A stretch of 64,000 nt of DNA from assembly GCA_020635115.1 (NCBI GenBank), contig JACKAK010000002.1, forward strand, positions 248,001-312,000, written 5' to 3'. Each line of letters starts with the position of its first letter. Position 1 is the first letter of the stretch. A program made the position numbers and the translations under genes. The notes under the pieces are model-generated. The model was not told the origin of the DNA. It saw nothing but the letters and a program-made list of their open reading frames with translations, and did not search any database. The stretch is from Halobacteriovoraceae bacterium. Its GTDB lineage: Bacteria; Bdellovibrionota; Bacteriovoracia; Bacteriovoracales; Bacteriovoracaceae. This document shows, one piece after another, positions 1 to 8,880 of this stretch.

Positions 1-213
1 TATGGAAAACCGATCATCTACATTTCCTAATTTATCTTCTCTAATTTCAGAAAAAAGTTCTTCATGTCTTAGCCCTACTAATGAATCGAGTTTTAGACCT
101 CGATAGAGTTCTTGTTCCTTTATAATCGTTTCAAGATTATCATCCACTATATAAGGGGAAATACATAGAGCATAATTATGCAAAAAATATAAAAATAATA
201 TTAACTTTCCCAT
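1..213 (-). CDS. Partial secreted protein (N-terminus only)
   Basis: A minus-strand reading frame starts at ATG 213 and stays open to the window edge, giving 71 codons. The first 18 or so residues (MGKLILFLYFLHNYALC) are a hydrophobic signal-peptide-like segment, followed by a polar, acidic stretch, so the product is probably exported. The start lies inside the end of the patatin-like gene (13-base overlap in another frame), as expected for a translationally coupled downstream gene. The rest is outside the window. The sequence resembles the start of a periplasmic solute-binding-like protein, but too little is visible to name a function. Confidence 0.6.
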   Translation of the reverse strand, partial: MGKLILFLYFLHNYALCISPYIVDDNLETIIKEQELYRGLKLDSLVGLRHEELFSEIREDKLGNVDDRFSI

Positions 214-1382
214 TCGTGATTATTAAATACTTCGATTGTTCTTTGGTAGGCTGCAGAAACAATTGATGAAGTTGATTTTGGATCTAATGAAAAGTTATTT
301 CTGAAAAAAAGATTGTAGTTCTCATGTTTAGGATAAATATCAATATAATGAACATTTTTATTATATTCTAGTTTTGTTTCTAAGATAGATAATATATTGC
401 GAATATCTTTTTCGGGAAATCTTTGATTTTTCATATATTCATGAATTGTTTTTATGACATCAGCAGCAGTACTATTTTGTGCTCTGGCGGTGACAATTTT
501 CTTCTGAATCATGAGCAATATAGACTGGAGACATATGGCCGGTAGCCCATAATTAACCAGAGAACCAATTTCTTCATGGTAGTGATATGGCGTATGTGTC
601 CACGAGCTGATGATAAAGTCACACTTGTTATCCTTTGCAACATGTGTAGATAATGTATCTCTAATTTCCCCATCGATATAATACTCAGTGTGTCCAGTAA
701 CTGGATTATTTATGGGATAGGGTGAGTAAAGAGGGGGAACACTCATGGAAGCGGCCACAGCATCGGCCACAGGAGTGTGTTTATAATAAAAAGCAGTTAA
801 ATCATGGCCAGGATTTGGATAATTGTATTTACTAAAAACGACTTTTCGAGAGTGATCTAATTGGGTAGCGACAATAAACAGATCTGCAACGAAATCTTCA
901 AAGTGAACTAGCTCCTGAAGCAGATACTTTTTGATGTAATTATAGAGGCCTTTGGTTGTGAAAAGCCCTGAAACCGAGAAAAAAATATTAAAGGCCTGCT
1001 TGAAAATAAAAGGAACTCCTTCAAGAGGATGTACATCAGCAGATCTTGGCGGCTTTTTTTTTACGTTACTAAAGCTAAGCATATCAGTATAAGAAATTGG
1101 CCTTAACACTGAATCATTGCGTTCTATAGAAGACTGAATAATGTCTATAGGTCTATAACCACAGGCAAGGTATAGAGAAACGAGTGATCCTGCACTTGAG
1201 CCGACATATGTTGAAATATTTAAATCAGTCTTAGTTGGAGTTTTATTACTAATAAAACTTAGACCTAAATCATCCAGAGCTTGTGCCACACCAAGATGCC
1301 ATGCTGCTGCTTTAACCACTCCACCTGAAAGCACAAGTGCAATTTTTTTATTTTTTAAGCGATCAATATCTACTCGTTGCAT
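201..1382 (-). CDS. Patatin-like phospholipase
   Basis: Predicted serine lipid acyl hydrolase of the patatin family, 393 residues. The N-terminus carries the oxyanion region SGGVVKAAAWHLG (about 19-31), then the nucleophile elbow G61-S62-S63-A64-G65 with Ser63 as nucleophile, and the partner aspartate in Y-I-D-G-E at Asp237. Those are the two members of the Ser-Asp dyad of the family. The glycine-rich loop is less glycine-rich than usual and has Lys where Arg is common, and the Asp motif is DGE rather than DGG. No signal peptide is evident, so it may act in the cytoplasm or be delivered by another route. An AGGAAAG ribosome site precedes ATG 1382. It overlaps the next minus-strand gene by 13 bases. 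Confidence 0.88.
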   Translation of the reverse strand: MQRVDIDRLKNKKIALVLSGGVVKAAAWHLGVAQALDDLGLSFISNKTPTKTDLNISTYVGSSAGSLVSLYLACGYRPIDIIQSSIERNDSVLRPISYTDMLSFSNVKKKPPRSADVHPLEGVPFIFKQAFNIFFSVSGLFTTKGLYNYIKKYLLQELVHFEDFVADLFIVATQLDHSRKVVFSKYNYPNPGHDLTAFYYKHTPVADAVAASMSVPPLYSPYPINNPVTGHTEYYIDGEIRDTLSTHVAKDNKCDFIISSWTHTPYHYHEEIGSLVNYGLPAICLQSILLMIQKKIVTARAQNSTAADVIKTIHEYMKNQRFPEKDIRNILSILETKLEYNKNVHYIDIYPKHENYNLFFRNNFSLDPKSTSSIVSAAYQRTIEVFNNHEWES

Positions 1383-1466
1383 AATCTTTCCTAGCTTTCT
1401 AGATTCTATCGGCCAGATTGTTTAAAGACTAGCTTTATAAGAAAAATCAAATTCATTCTCAAATGA

Positions 1467-1496
1467 TTGGAAATTAGATTTTTAAAAATGTATAAT
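1467..1496 (+). promoter_or_regulatory. Sigma-70-type promoter for the HTH/barrel/ligA genes
   Basis: TTGGAA at 1467-1472 and a perfect TATAAT at 1491-1496 are separated by 18 bases. Transcription would start near 1503, so the leader before ATG 1513 would be only about ten bases and hold little more than the AGGAGG ribosome site at 1503-1508. Seen by eye; not tested. Confidence 0.6.
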
Positions 1497-1512
1497 CTTC
1501 TTAGGAGGGAGC

Positions 1513-1869
1513 ATGGCCAGTGAAGGACAGTGGTTGTCAATACTTGACTATTCAAGATTAAGAAATATTTCAGTTTCGACAGTTAGAAGAAACATAAAGG
1601 GAAATAGGGTCAAATATAAAAAAGTTGATGGGAAATATTTAATTTTTGTTTCTGCTGAAAGATTAAATGCTTGTTCTAACCATGATCAAGAATTTTTAGA
1701 TTTGAAGTTGAAAATTGAACAACTAGAGCTAGAATTAAGAAATGTTCATGAAGAAAATGCTGATTTGAAAACGCTAATTCTTTTTTACGAGAGTAAATTC
1801 AACAAAATTGAATCTTCACGAAATATAAACCAAGTTCCAGATTATTTACCAGAGTTGCCAGTATCATGA
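1513..1869 (+). CDS. Small HTH protein with coiled coil
   Basis: 118 residues. Residues about 7-50 look like a MerR/excisionase-type winged helix-turn-helix (a helix around SRLRNISVSTVRRNIKG followed by a basic strand and a K-Y-L-I-F strand). Residues about 58-100 form a Leu/Glu heptad coiled coil, and the tail is Pro-rich. It is probably a dimeric DNA-binding or adaptor protein. A strong AGGAGG lies four bases before ATG 1513. The stop codon overlaps the start of the next gene (ATGATGA), so the two are translated together. The target is unknown; a structural role rather than a regulatory one cannot be excluded. Confidence 0.7.
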   Translation: MASEGQWLSILDYSRLRNISVSTVRRNIKGNRVKYKKVDGKYLIFVSAERLNACSNHDQEFLDLKLKIEQLELELRNVHEENADLKTLILFYESKFNKIESSRNINQVPDYLPELPVS

Positions 1870-3335
1870 TGAAGTTGTGTTTTACAATATTTATCTTTTT
1901 AGGAATTACAAATCTCTATGCAGACTCATTATCAATGCGCAGATGTATGTTGCTTCCTGTTGATGATAGTTTAAAGGATTCAATCTCCTTTAAAGTATAT
2001 GAAGAAGTAGAGATGTATTTAAAAGAATCTAACTGGTGTTATTTTAGATCTAATTCAGGAATATTAAATATACTGGATAAATATAAAAGTAATCTAAACA
2101 CACATCTTAAAAATCCCAAAATTCTAAATTTATTGGCGAAAAAAATGGGGGTAGGATCACTCATCAAGATTTCCATGACACCAGAGGTAAAAGGCGTTGA
2201 ATTGCTGTTAGAGATAATAGGTGAGGATGGGGAAGATAAATATTTTATTAAGAAATCTCTTATTGATTCGCCAACTGCGCAATTACTGGCCCAAAATGTT
2301 AAAAAATGGCTTGAAGAGTATGAAAAAGTTATTCCTTATAATGCAAGAATTATTGGAGTCATTGGAGATCAGTTTACCATTGATATGGGTAAAGATATCG
2401 GAATTTTACCTGGCGATGAAGTCATTATAAAGAGACCAGTTAAAAAGAAAAAACATCCCTTACTTAAAGAAATAGTTGATTGGGAAACAAGAAAGATTGG
2501 GCAGGGAAAAATTTTTCACTCAGATAGAACACAGTCCCACGGAAAAGTTTATGAGTACTCTAGTAACAGTTCATTGCAAAATTTTGATTGGATAGAGTTA
2601 ATTAAAAAGCGTGAAGTAAATCAAAAATTTATTGAATCTCCTGAAGATGATGAATATAAATTTGGTAGAGTAGGAACAGTTTCAGCACTTTTAGATTTGG
2701 GAAGTGGATCAGTAACAACAACAACTTCGGGTAGTACTGCAGCAAAATTAGGTGGTTTTTCATACGGAATTGATTTAAAGTCTCAACTTTGGATTACTAG
2801 AAACATTTTTCTGGGACTGGATTATAACACAAAAATCTCAACTTATTCCTTAAAAAGTGGAAACGCTACGAACCAAGAGAGTGATATAAGTACAGGGCAA
2901 GTTAAAATGAAGTTTGGTTACAAATATCTCCCATTGGGATTTTTTTATGGGCCTCAAGTTGACATTATTTTGGGTTATGGGCGCTATTCCTATGGACTTG
3001 ATGATGTTGCCGATTCAATTGTATCTTGTACATTTTCAGGCCTTTTGATGGGGGTAGGAGCGTCTTTACCAATAAATAATTATTTTAAGGCATTTTTAAA
3101 TATCGATTTTATGTTTAACCCTGGATACACAGAAGATATCACATTATACGGTGAGGCCGACTCTGCTACTAATTTTAATATAGAACTTGGTGGAAGCTTT
3201 AAATTTTCTCAGAATATCTGGATTGATGGAGTAATAGGTGCAAATAATTCAAAGGCGAAGTTTGTAAGCCCATCTGAGCGTTCTATAAGTTATCAGGATT
3301 CTTCATTTAAATTGGGAGCAACTTTCTCATTTTAG
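1866..3335 (+). CDS. Secreted outer-membrane beta-barrel protein
   Basis: 489 residues with a cleavable signal peptide (MMKLCFTIFIFLGITNLYAD). The middle (about 25-245) is a soluble domain. Around residues 165-225 is a small beta module with D-M-G-K-D-I-G-I-L-P-G-D-E-V, like the C-terminal module of FlgT-type proteins. From about 265 the chain is an alternating beta barrel (glycine and aromatic girdles) and ends in a terminal Phe, as outer-membrane barrels do. It overlaps the HTH gene by four bases and ends one base before the ligA reading frame. A second protein of the same layout lies at 40506-41483. Specific function is not recognised. Confidence 0.7.
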   Translation: MMKLCFTIFIFLGITNLYADSLSMRRCMLLPVDDSLKDSISFKVYEEVEMYLKESNWCYFRSNSGILNILDKYKSNLNTHLKNPKILNLLAKKMGVGSLIKISMTPEVKGVELLLEIIGEDGEDKYFIKKSLIDSPTAQLLAQNVKKWLEEYEKVIPYNARIIGVIGDQFTIDMGKDIGILPGDEVIIKRPVKKKKHPLLKEIVDWETRKIGQGKIFHSDRTQSHGKVYEYSSNSSLQNFDWIELIKKREVNQKFIESPEDDEYKFGRVGTVSALLDLGSGSVTTTTSGSTAAKLGGFSYGIDLKSQLWITRNIFLGLDYNTKISTYSLKSGNATNQESDISTGQVKMKFGYKYLPLGFFYGPQVDIILGYGRYSYGLDDVADSIVSCTFSGLLMGVGASLPINNYFKAFLNIDFMFNPGYTEDITLYGEADSATNFNIELGGSFKFSQNIWIDGVIGANNSKAKFVSPSERSISYQDSSFKLGATFSF

Positions 3336-3342
3336 GTTGGCA

Positions 3343-5229
3343 ATGAATAGAGTTAAAGAATTAGAAGTACTTATTAAGAAGCATAAAACATTATATTACG
3401 CAGGAAAACCTGAAATTTCTGACCATGAGTATGATAAATTAGAAGATGAGCTCAAAAAATTAGATCCTAGTAATTATTCTCTCATACTTGTAGGCAGTGA
3501 CGAAACTTCACTAGACAGAGTTAAGCACGATAAGAAAATGCTCTCCCTAGGCAAGACTTACGATACAGAAGAACTCCTGAAGTGGATCGGAAATCATAAA
3601 GTAATTTCTATGTTTAAAATTGATGGAGTCAGTTGTTCGTTAATATACGAAAATGGAGAATTGATTCAATCGAAAACAAGAGGTAATGGAATTTACGGGG
3701 AAAATATTACGAGTAAAGTTCAATGGATTGAAGGAATTCCGAAGGCCATCTCAATTAAAGAAAGAATTGAAATCAGAGGAGAGCTTTATTGTGATGAGTC
3801 CCATTTTTTTCATTTGAGTGATGAGATGGGATATCGTGAGCTTGAAAGACCTACTTCTCAAAGAAATATTGTAGCAGGTTTGATTTCAAGGAAAGAAAAT
3901 ATTGATTTATGTCGTTATATCCAGTTCAAAAGTTTTGATATTCTTTATAATGAATATTCTCCTAAAGAAGAAATTGAAAAATTTAAAACGCTTAAAAAAA
4001 TCGGATTTGATATCACTGAGTGTTCAATTATTAAGGATAAAAATGATTTAGAAACTGTTATTAATGAAGCACGTAGTTTTATATCAGAGGGAGATTATCA
4101 GATTGATGGTTTAGTTTTTACGTATAATGACATAAAACTTCATGAAGAGTTGGGAGAAACCGCTCATCATCCTCGGTATAAACTGGCCTTTAAATTTCCC
4201 GGTGAATCAAAAACAACATCACTTAAAGATATTGAATGGTCTGTCTCAAGAAATGGGGTTCTCACTCCAGTAGGTATAGTAAAACCGATAGAACTTAGTG
4301 GTGCAAAAATTTCTCGAGTTACTCTTCATAATTACGGTTTAGTAAGACAATATAATCTAAAAATTGGTGATGAAATTGAAATCATACGCTCAGGAGAGGT
4401 TATTCCTAAGTTTTTATCTGTTGTCAGTCCCTCAAAAGGAAAATTTGCTATTCCTACAAATTGCCCAATCTGTGAATCGTTACTTGAAATAGAGGACATT
4501 CGTCTGCTTTGCCTGAATAAAAACTGTCCTGGCAAAAATAAAGAATCTATCTTGTATTTCATCCAAAAAATTGGAATTGAAACAATTTCAAAAAGTAGAA
4601 TTGATGAAATGATAAAATCAGGATTAGTTCAGAAAGTTCAAGATCTCTACAGATTAAGTGAAGATGATTTTTTAGTACTTGATAAAGTTAAGGAAAAATT
4701 ATCTAAAAAATTTGTTGCTGAAATTGAAAAGTCGAAAAAGACAACGTTACCGATTTTTCTAAGTGCTCTTGGTATTCAAGGCGGAGGAATTAATAGTTGT
4801 GAAAAAATCGTTCACCACGGATTTAATACTATTGATAAAATATTAAACCTTACTGTAGATCAACTCGAAGAAATCGAAGGATTTGCCAAGAAGTCATCCA
4901 CAGACTTTATCAATTCACTTAGTGATAAAAAACCATTAATCAAAGATCTGATGAAAATTGGTTTCAAATTTGAGTTTGAAGAAATTGTTGAAAGTGCAAT
5001 TTCAGGGAAAAAAATCTGTATCACTGGAACATTAAGTTCTAAAAGAAGTGTAGTCCAAGATAAAATTAAAAAAGGAGGCGGTATAGTCGTCTCTTCTGTC
5101 TCAAACAATACAGATTATCTTGTTACAAATGATACCGATTCCAATTCTAGTAAATTTAAAAAAGCTAAAGAATTTAAAATCCCTATTATTACAGAGGAAA
5201 AGCTCAACACTCTATTAGGAATCCATTAA
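3343..5229 (+). CDS. ligA: NAD-dependent DNA ligase LigA (divergent)
   Basis: Seals nicks in DNA using NAD+. Domains in order: Ia (Y-Y-A-G-K-P-E-I-S-D-H-E-Y-D near residue 20-32), adenylation domain with the nucleotidyl-lysine motif K-I-D-G (Lys about 92) and T-R-G-N-G, E-I-R-G-E, an OB fold, a four-cysteine zinc finger (about 374-395), helix-hairpin-helix segments, and a C-terminal BRCT domain. At about 628 residues it is shorter than the common 660-680, and the catalytic motif is KIDG where KADG or KLDG is usual. A TTG at 3337 in frame would start directly on the AGG of the ribosome site; ATG 3343 with AGG six bases upstream is the better start. It may be a second, specialised ligase. Confidence 0.9.
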   Translation: MNRVKELEVLIKKHKTLYYAGKPEISDHEYDKLEDELKKLDPSNYSLILVGSDETSLDRVKHDKKMLSLGKTYDTEELLKWIGNHKVISMFKIDGVSCSLIYENGELIQSKTRGNGIYGENITSKVQWIEGIPKAISIKERIEIRGELYCDESHFFHLSDEMGYRELERPTSQRNIVAGLISRKENIDLCRYIQFKSFDILYNEYSPKEEIEKFKTLKKIGFDITECSIIKDKNDLETVINEARSFISEGDYQIDGLVFTYNDIKLHEELGETAHHPRYKLAFKFPGESKTTSLKDIEWSVSRNGVLTPVGIVKPIELSGAKISRVTLHNYGLVRQYNLKIGDEIEIIRSGEVIPKFLSVVSPSKGKFAIPTNCPICESLLEIEDIRLLCLNKNCPGKNKESILYFIQKIGIETISKSRIDEMIKSGLVQKVQDLYRLSEDDFLVLDKVKEKLSKKFVAEIEKSKKTTLPIFLSALGIQGGGINSCEKIVHHGFNTIDKILNLTVDQLEEIEGFAKKSSTDFINSLSDKKPLIKDLMKIGFKFEFEEIVESAISGKKICITGTLSSKRSVVQDKIKKGGGIVVSSVSNNTDYLVTNDTDSNSSKFKKAKEFKIPIITEEKLNTLLGIH

Positions 5230-5304
5230 AAAAATATAAATGATAAAATATATTTTCAACTGTAAAATTCTATTTTGTTATTAGCTAGTTTTATTCATCG
5301 CTCA

Positions 5305-6795
5305 TTACAAATAAATCTTTTGAATCCAATCTTTCCATTGACCTTTTTTCATATCATAGTAATCTTTCTTTTTTTCATTCGGCAAAAATTCTCTGTCCTG
5401 CTGCCATAGGGTGCTTATTTCATCAATCCTTAACTTATCAACACCTATCGCTGCTGCCAGTGCAGCTCCATAAGCAGTTGTCTCAATTACTTTTGGACGA
5501 ATAATTTTCATTTGTGAACAAGTTGCTTGATTTTCCATCAAAAGATTATTAGCAGCTGCTCCACCATCAACATTCATTGCATTAATTGTTAATTTTGAAT
5601 CGATTACCATCGACTGATACAAATCATTAATAGATAAGTTAATCCCATCAAGGCAGGCCAGGGCCAAATGTTTTTTTGAAGTATCTCTCGTAAGCCCAAT
5701 AATACTCGCCTTGGCCTGTGAAATCCAATATGGTGTTCCAAGGCCTGTGAAAAATGGAAAAAAGATTAAATTCTTCATCTCTTTGAGATTTGTTACTTCA
5801 CTGGCCAGGCCTTCAACTTTAGGACTAGAATCTATAAAACTTAAATTATCCCTAATCCACTGTACTGCTGCTCCAGCTATATATGCTGCACCTTCTAAAG
5901 CATAAAATTGCTTTCCATTGGCCCTGTAGGCCACTGTTGTAATGAGTCCATTTTGTGAAACAATTGGTTCTTCTCCTGTATTGAGAAGCATAAAAGCACC
6001 TGTTCCGTAAGTACATTTGATATCTCCACTTTTAAGCCCTGCTTGTCCAAATAGTGCAGATTGTTGATCGCCTAAAATTCCTGAAATTGGAATTCCGTCT
6101 GGAAGAAAACTCAATCCTTTAGTTTTTCCAAAAATTCCAAACGAATCACAGATAACAGGGAGTGTGCTTTTTGGAATATGAAATGTATCTAGTAGCTCAT
6201 CATCCCACTGACCATTTTTAAGTGACATAAGTAAAGTTCTCGAAGCGTTTGACGCTTCTGTTTTGTGTTCAATATTGCCAGAAAGCTTATAAAGCAAAAA
6301 TGTGTCAATGGTACCAAATAATAAGTTCTTTTGCTCGTGAGCGTCTTTAACTTTTTTTACATTTTCAAGCATCCATTTCATTTTTGTTGCCGAAAAATAC
6401 GGATCAACTGGTAGTCCGGTTTTTGTGGTAATTTCTTGCGCTTTCTTATTCAATTTAAGTTCTTCACAAAAATCATTCGTTCTTCGATCTTGCCAGACAA
6501 TTGCGTTTGTCAAAGGCCGTCCATCTTTATCAAAAGCGCAGGTTGTCTCTCTTTGGTTAGTGATTCCAATTGCGATAATTTCATCAGGATCAACATTATT
6601 TTTTTCAAGAACATTTTTTATTGTAGCTTCACATGTATTCCATATGTCATTTAGATTGTGCTCAACAAGACCTGGAGAAGGGTATATTTGTGGAAATTCT
6701 TTGTTTACTTTATCAATTAACTCAAATGTCTCAGCATTAATAATGACACTTGTTGTCCCCGTTGTCCCTTGGTCAATGGCCAGATACACTTTCAT
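5305..6795 (-). CDS. glpK: Glycerol kinase
   Basis: Phosphorylates glycerol to glycerol-3-phosphate in the cytoplasm with ATP. FGGY-family kinase of 496 residues, the usual length. The N-terminus has the phosphate-binding signature A-I-D-Q-G-T-T-G, followed by T-N-Q-R-E-T and W-Q-D-R-R-T-N-D, and the second domain has G-D-Q-Q-S-A-L-F-G and D-G-G-A-A-A-N-N. An upstream TTG at 6807 is in frame, but a GGAGG at 6801-6805 sits five bases before ATG 6795, so the ATG is the start. No glpF or glpD lies nearby; it appears to be a single-gene unit. Confidence 0.95.
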   Translation of the reverse strand: MKVYLAIDQGTTGTTSVIINAETFELIDKVNKEFPQIYPSPGLVEHNLNDIWNTCEATIKNVLEKNNVDPDEIIAIGITNQRETTCAFDKDGRPLTNAIVWQDRRTNDFCEELKLNKKAQEITTKTGLPVDPYFSATKMKWMLENVKKVKDAHEQKNLLFGTIDTFLLYKLSGNIEHKTEASNASRTLLMSLKNGQWDDELLDTFHIPKSTLPVICDSFGIFGKTKGLSFLPDGIPISGILGDQQSALFGQAGLKSGDIKCTYGTGAFMLLNTGEEPIVSQNGLITTVAYRANGKQFYALEGAAYIAGAAVQWIRDNLSFIDSSPKVEGLASEVTNLKEMKNLIFFPFFTGLGTPYWISQAKASIIGLTRDTSKKHLALACLDGINLSINDLYQSMVIDSKLTINAMNVDGGAAANNLLMENQATCSQMKIIRPKVIETTAYGAALAAAIGVDKLRIDEISTLWQQDREFLPNEKKKDYYDMKKGQWKDWIQKIYL

Positions 6796-6857
6796 AAAAA
6801 CCTCCAATAAAACAGAAGATTAAACGAAAAAAATCTAAAAGCAAAGATTTAGAAAAA

Positions 6858-7043
6858 TTACTCAGTTAATTTTAAGCTAAAATCATGAGTGATTATTTGT
6901 GCAGTTGTTTCCCACTTCTGAGCTAGGAAATAATTGACCCCTCTATAAAAAAAGATACTTATAAAAACAAGTGAGGTCATGAGTAAAAGAAACTCTATAA
7001 GTGTTTGACCCCTGTTATTCCTGATAGACTCTAACTTATGCAT
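6858..7043 (-). CDS. Small TadE/Flp-like prepilin stub
   Basis: 61 residues. The N-terminus has N-N-R-G-Q-T-L-I-E-F-L-L-L, the pattern of TadE/Flp-type prepilins where a short basic leader precedes a Gly, a Glu five residues on, and a hydrophobic helix. The helix continues to about residue 40 and the tail is short and polar. No prepilin peptidase or tad cluster is in the window. No ribosome site is obvious before ATG 7043. It may be a minor pilin-like membrane peptide or the remnant of a longer TadE protein. Confidence 0.5.
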   Translation of the reverse strand: MHKLESIRNNRGQTLIEFLLLMTSLVFISIFFYRGVNYFLAQKWETTAQIITHDFSLKLTE

Positions 7044-7089
7044 ATGGTAAATTGTATTGTCTTTATTTCGTTTAGACTAGGAGTAAGAC

Positions 7090-7680
7090 ATTAAAAAATT
7101 TTTCCCACTCTATATTTTTGGACTTTTTTTCTGTGTAACTCTTTCGCTACAGTTTTTATCTGAAAATATAGATCTTTTTGCAGTCCTATTTTCTGCTGAA
7201 GCTAAAAAGAGTAAATTATACGAAATGGCATATAAAAAGACTCAATTTAAGGGAAAGCTTTTTTCCTTCAAAGAAAAAGAAATGACTTCAGAAGATGTGA
7301 ATTTTGTTGATTCTGAATTGAGTAACAAAACAGTCATTCTCAATTTTTGGGGCCATTGGTGTGGGCCATGTTTAGAAGAGTTTCCCTCACTGGTGAAGTT
7401 AAATAGTCTAATCTCTAAAGATAGCCTTAAAATAATCGCCATAAATACTGATGAATTAGATCAGTTAAAAAAAGTTTCAAAGGTAATTAGAAATTTTAAA
7501 TTAGATTTTCCGATTGTTTTTGATCAAGATTCAAAAATAACAGAAATGTTTGAAATTTCAGCAATACCAGTTTCGATTCTCATGCATAAAGGGAAATATG
7601 TTGAGAGTTTTGAAGGTGGTGTGGATTTTTCCTCTATCGAATTTATCAATAAAATCAAAGAGCTAACAAAGACAAACTAA
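7090..7680 (+). CDS. Membrane-anchored TlpA/ResA-like thiol-disulfide protein
   Basis: The C-terminal domain is a thioredoxin fold with W-G-H-W-C-G-P-C and the cis-proline loop A-I-P-V-S, as in TlpA/ResA proteins that reduce or transfer disulfides outside the cytoplasm. The first ATG is at 7225 but has no ribosome site and would leave out any export signal. The same frame stays open upstream to 7087 and encodes a lysine pair plus a hydrophobic helix (FFPLYIFGLFFCVTLSL). A clean AGGAG at 7079-7083 lies six bases before ATT 7090, and there is no ATG, GTG or TTG between. I therefore place the start at ATT 7090 (196 residues; 151 from the ATG). The function call is firm; the start is inference. 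Confidence 0.75.
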   Translation: MKKFFPLYIFGLFFCVTLSLQFLSENIDLFAVLFSAEAKKSKLYEMAYKKTQFKGKLFSFKEKEMTSEDVNFVDSELSNKTVILNFWGHWCGPCLEEFPSLVKLNSLISKDSLKIIAINTDELDQLKKVSKVIRNFKLDFPIVFDQDSKITEMFEISAIPVSILMHKGKYVESFEGGVDFSSIEFINKIKELTKTN

Positions 7681-7723
7681 AATTGCCTTGCCTTGATGCC
7701 CGGTTAGGGAATAGACTGGAAGT

Positions 7724-8125
7724 ATGAAGGTAAGTTCTAATCTCAAGATTTTAATACTTGATGACTGTCTTGATACAAGAAATTATATCAAACTAATTCT
7801 CTCTAAGAAGGGTTTTAAAAGACTAGTGAGTGCGCATAATGGTCGCGAGGCCCTAGAAATATTAGATAAGGCCGAAAAAGAATTTGATCCAATAAAAGTC
7901 ATCTTGGCCGACTGGCAAATGCCTGAAATGGATGGATTTACATTTTTAACAAAAGTGAAAGAAGATAATCGATTTTCAAAAATTCCTTTCATCATGATAA
8001 CTTCTGATAACGATCGAGATCATGTTATAGAGGCCATTGAACATGGTGTGAATGACTATGTTATTAAACCTGTCAAAGGTGATGTATTGATTGAGAAGTT
8101 ATCAAGAGTTTTTGGTCACGGGTAA
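7724..8125 (+). CDS. CheY-like receiver protein
   Basis: A stand-alone response-regulator receiver domain of 133 residues. The acidic pocket is Asp13/Asp14, the phospho-acceptor is Asp63 in L-A-D-W-Q-M-P, the switch Thr/Ser is at 93-94 in M-I-T-S-D, and the conserved Lys is Lys115 in Y-V-I-K-P. It has no output domain, so it signals by protein contact like CheY. Its stop overlaps the start of the next gene by one base (TAATG), so it is co-expressed with a periplasmic binding protein. The cognate kinase is not adjacent. Confidence 0.9.
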   Translation: MKVSSNLKILILDDCLDTRNYIKLILSKKGFKRLVSAHNGREALEILDKAEKEFDPIKVILADWQMPEMDGFTFLTKVKEDNRFSKIPFIMITSDNDRDHVIEAIEHGVNDYVIKPVKGDVLIEKLSRVFGHG

Positions 8126-8880
8126 TGTTTAAAAATCCTACAAAAATTTATTTCATGATATCGTTAATGATTTTTTTTATGCGAGCTCAATCAAAAGAAA
8201 AGATTCGTTTTGTATCTTATTCCATACCACAGTATGTCATAAGTGAGTCTAAGGGTGAGTTTATAGACTTAATAAAAAAAATTGCTAGTGAAATAGATGT
8301 TGATATTGAAATAAAAATTTATCCACCTAGACGCGCGATACTTGCCTTTCAAAATGGAGAATTTGATGCTTATTTTCCAGGACTGGACATTTTAAATACA
8401 TTACCTTTTTTTAATACTGTTCCGTATTATTTTAAAAAAGACTATTTATTTTTTAGAACAGGTGAAGAAATTAAAAGTATTTCAAATCAAAAAATTTGCA
8501 TAACGAGGGGATATCCTTATGATCAAAAAATTCTTTTAAAAAAAGATATTAACTTTACGACAGCTGAAAGTGATGAAGCATGTATAAAAATGCTAAAAGC
8601 AAAACGAGTAAATGGATTTCTTTGTGAGATGATAACCGGAACCATTGCTATCGCTTCACTAGGGTATAAAAATATTTCAGTTGATCCAACAAATGTACTA
8701 TCTTCTGCTCCTGTGTATATTACCTTTTCTCGAAATAAAAAAGGTAAAAAATATTCAGAAATTTTTTCTAAAAAGATTTCTGAGTATATTGAAAATAAAT
8801 ATTTAGAAAAATTGTTTAGGCCATCGATTGATAAAGTGACAAAAACTTTTGGGCCAGGACATAATCCCTTTATTCCTTAA
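8125..8880 (+). CDS. Periplasmic solute-binding protein, family 3-like
   Basis: 251 residues with an N-terminal hydrophobic signal segment (about 8-22). The mature part begins K-I-R-F-V-S-Y-S-I-P and continues with F-I-D-L-I-K-K-I-A and the P-R-R-A-I-L-A-F-Q-N-G-E-F-D-A motif seen in extracellular amino-acid-type binding domains (SBP_bac_3). No transporter permease or ATPase is next to it, so it may be a sensor-linked ligand binder rather than a transport component. Coupled to the receiver gene upstream; its end overlaps the convergent hutI by four bases. Ligand unknown. Confidence 0.75.
   Translation: MFKNPTKIYFMISLMIFFMRAQSKEKIRFVSYSIPQYVISESKGEFIDLIKKIASEIDVDIEIKIYPPRRAILAFQNGEFDAYFPGLDILNTLPFFNTVPYYFKKDYLFFRTGEEIKSISNQKICITRGYPYDQKILLKKDINFTTAESDEACIKMLKAKRVNGFLCEMITGTIAIASLGYKNISVDPTNVLSSAPVYITFSRNKKGKKYSEIFSKKISEYIENKYLEKLFRPSIDKVTKTFGPGHNPFIP

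Noticed and set aside
6425..6823. 132-codon plus-strand frame opposite glpK
   Set aside because: It lies wholly antisense to glycerol kinase, has no ribosome site and no recognisable protein.
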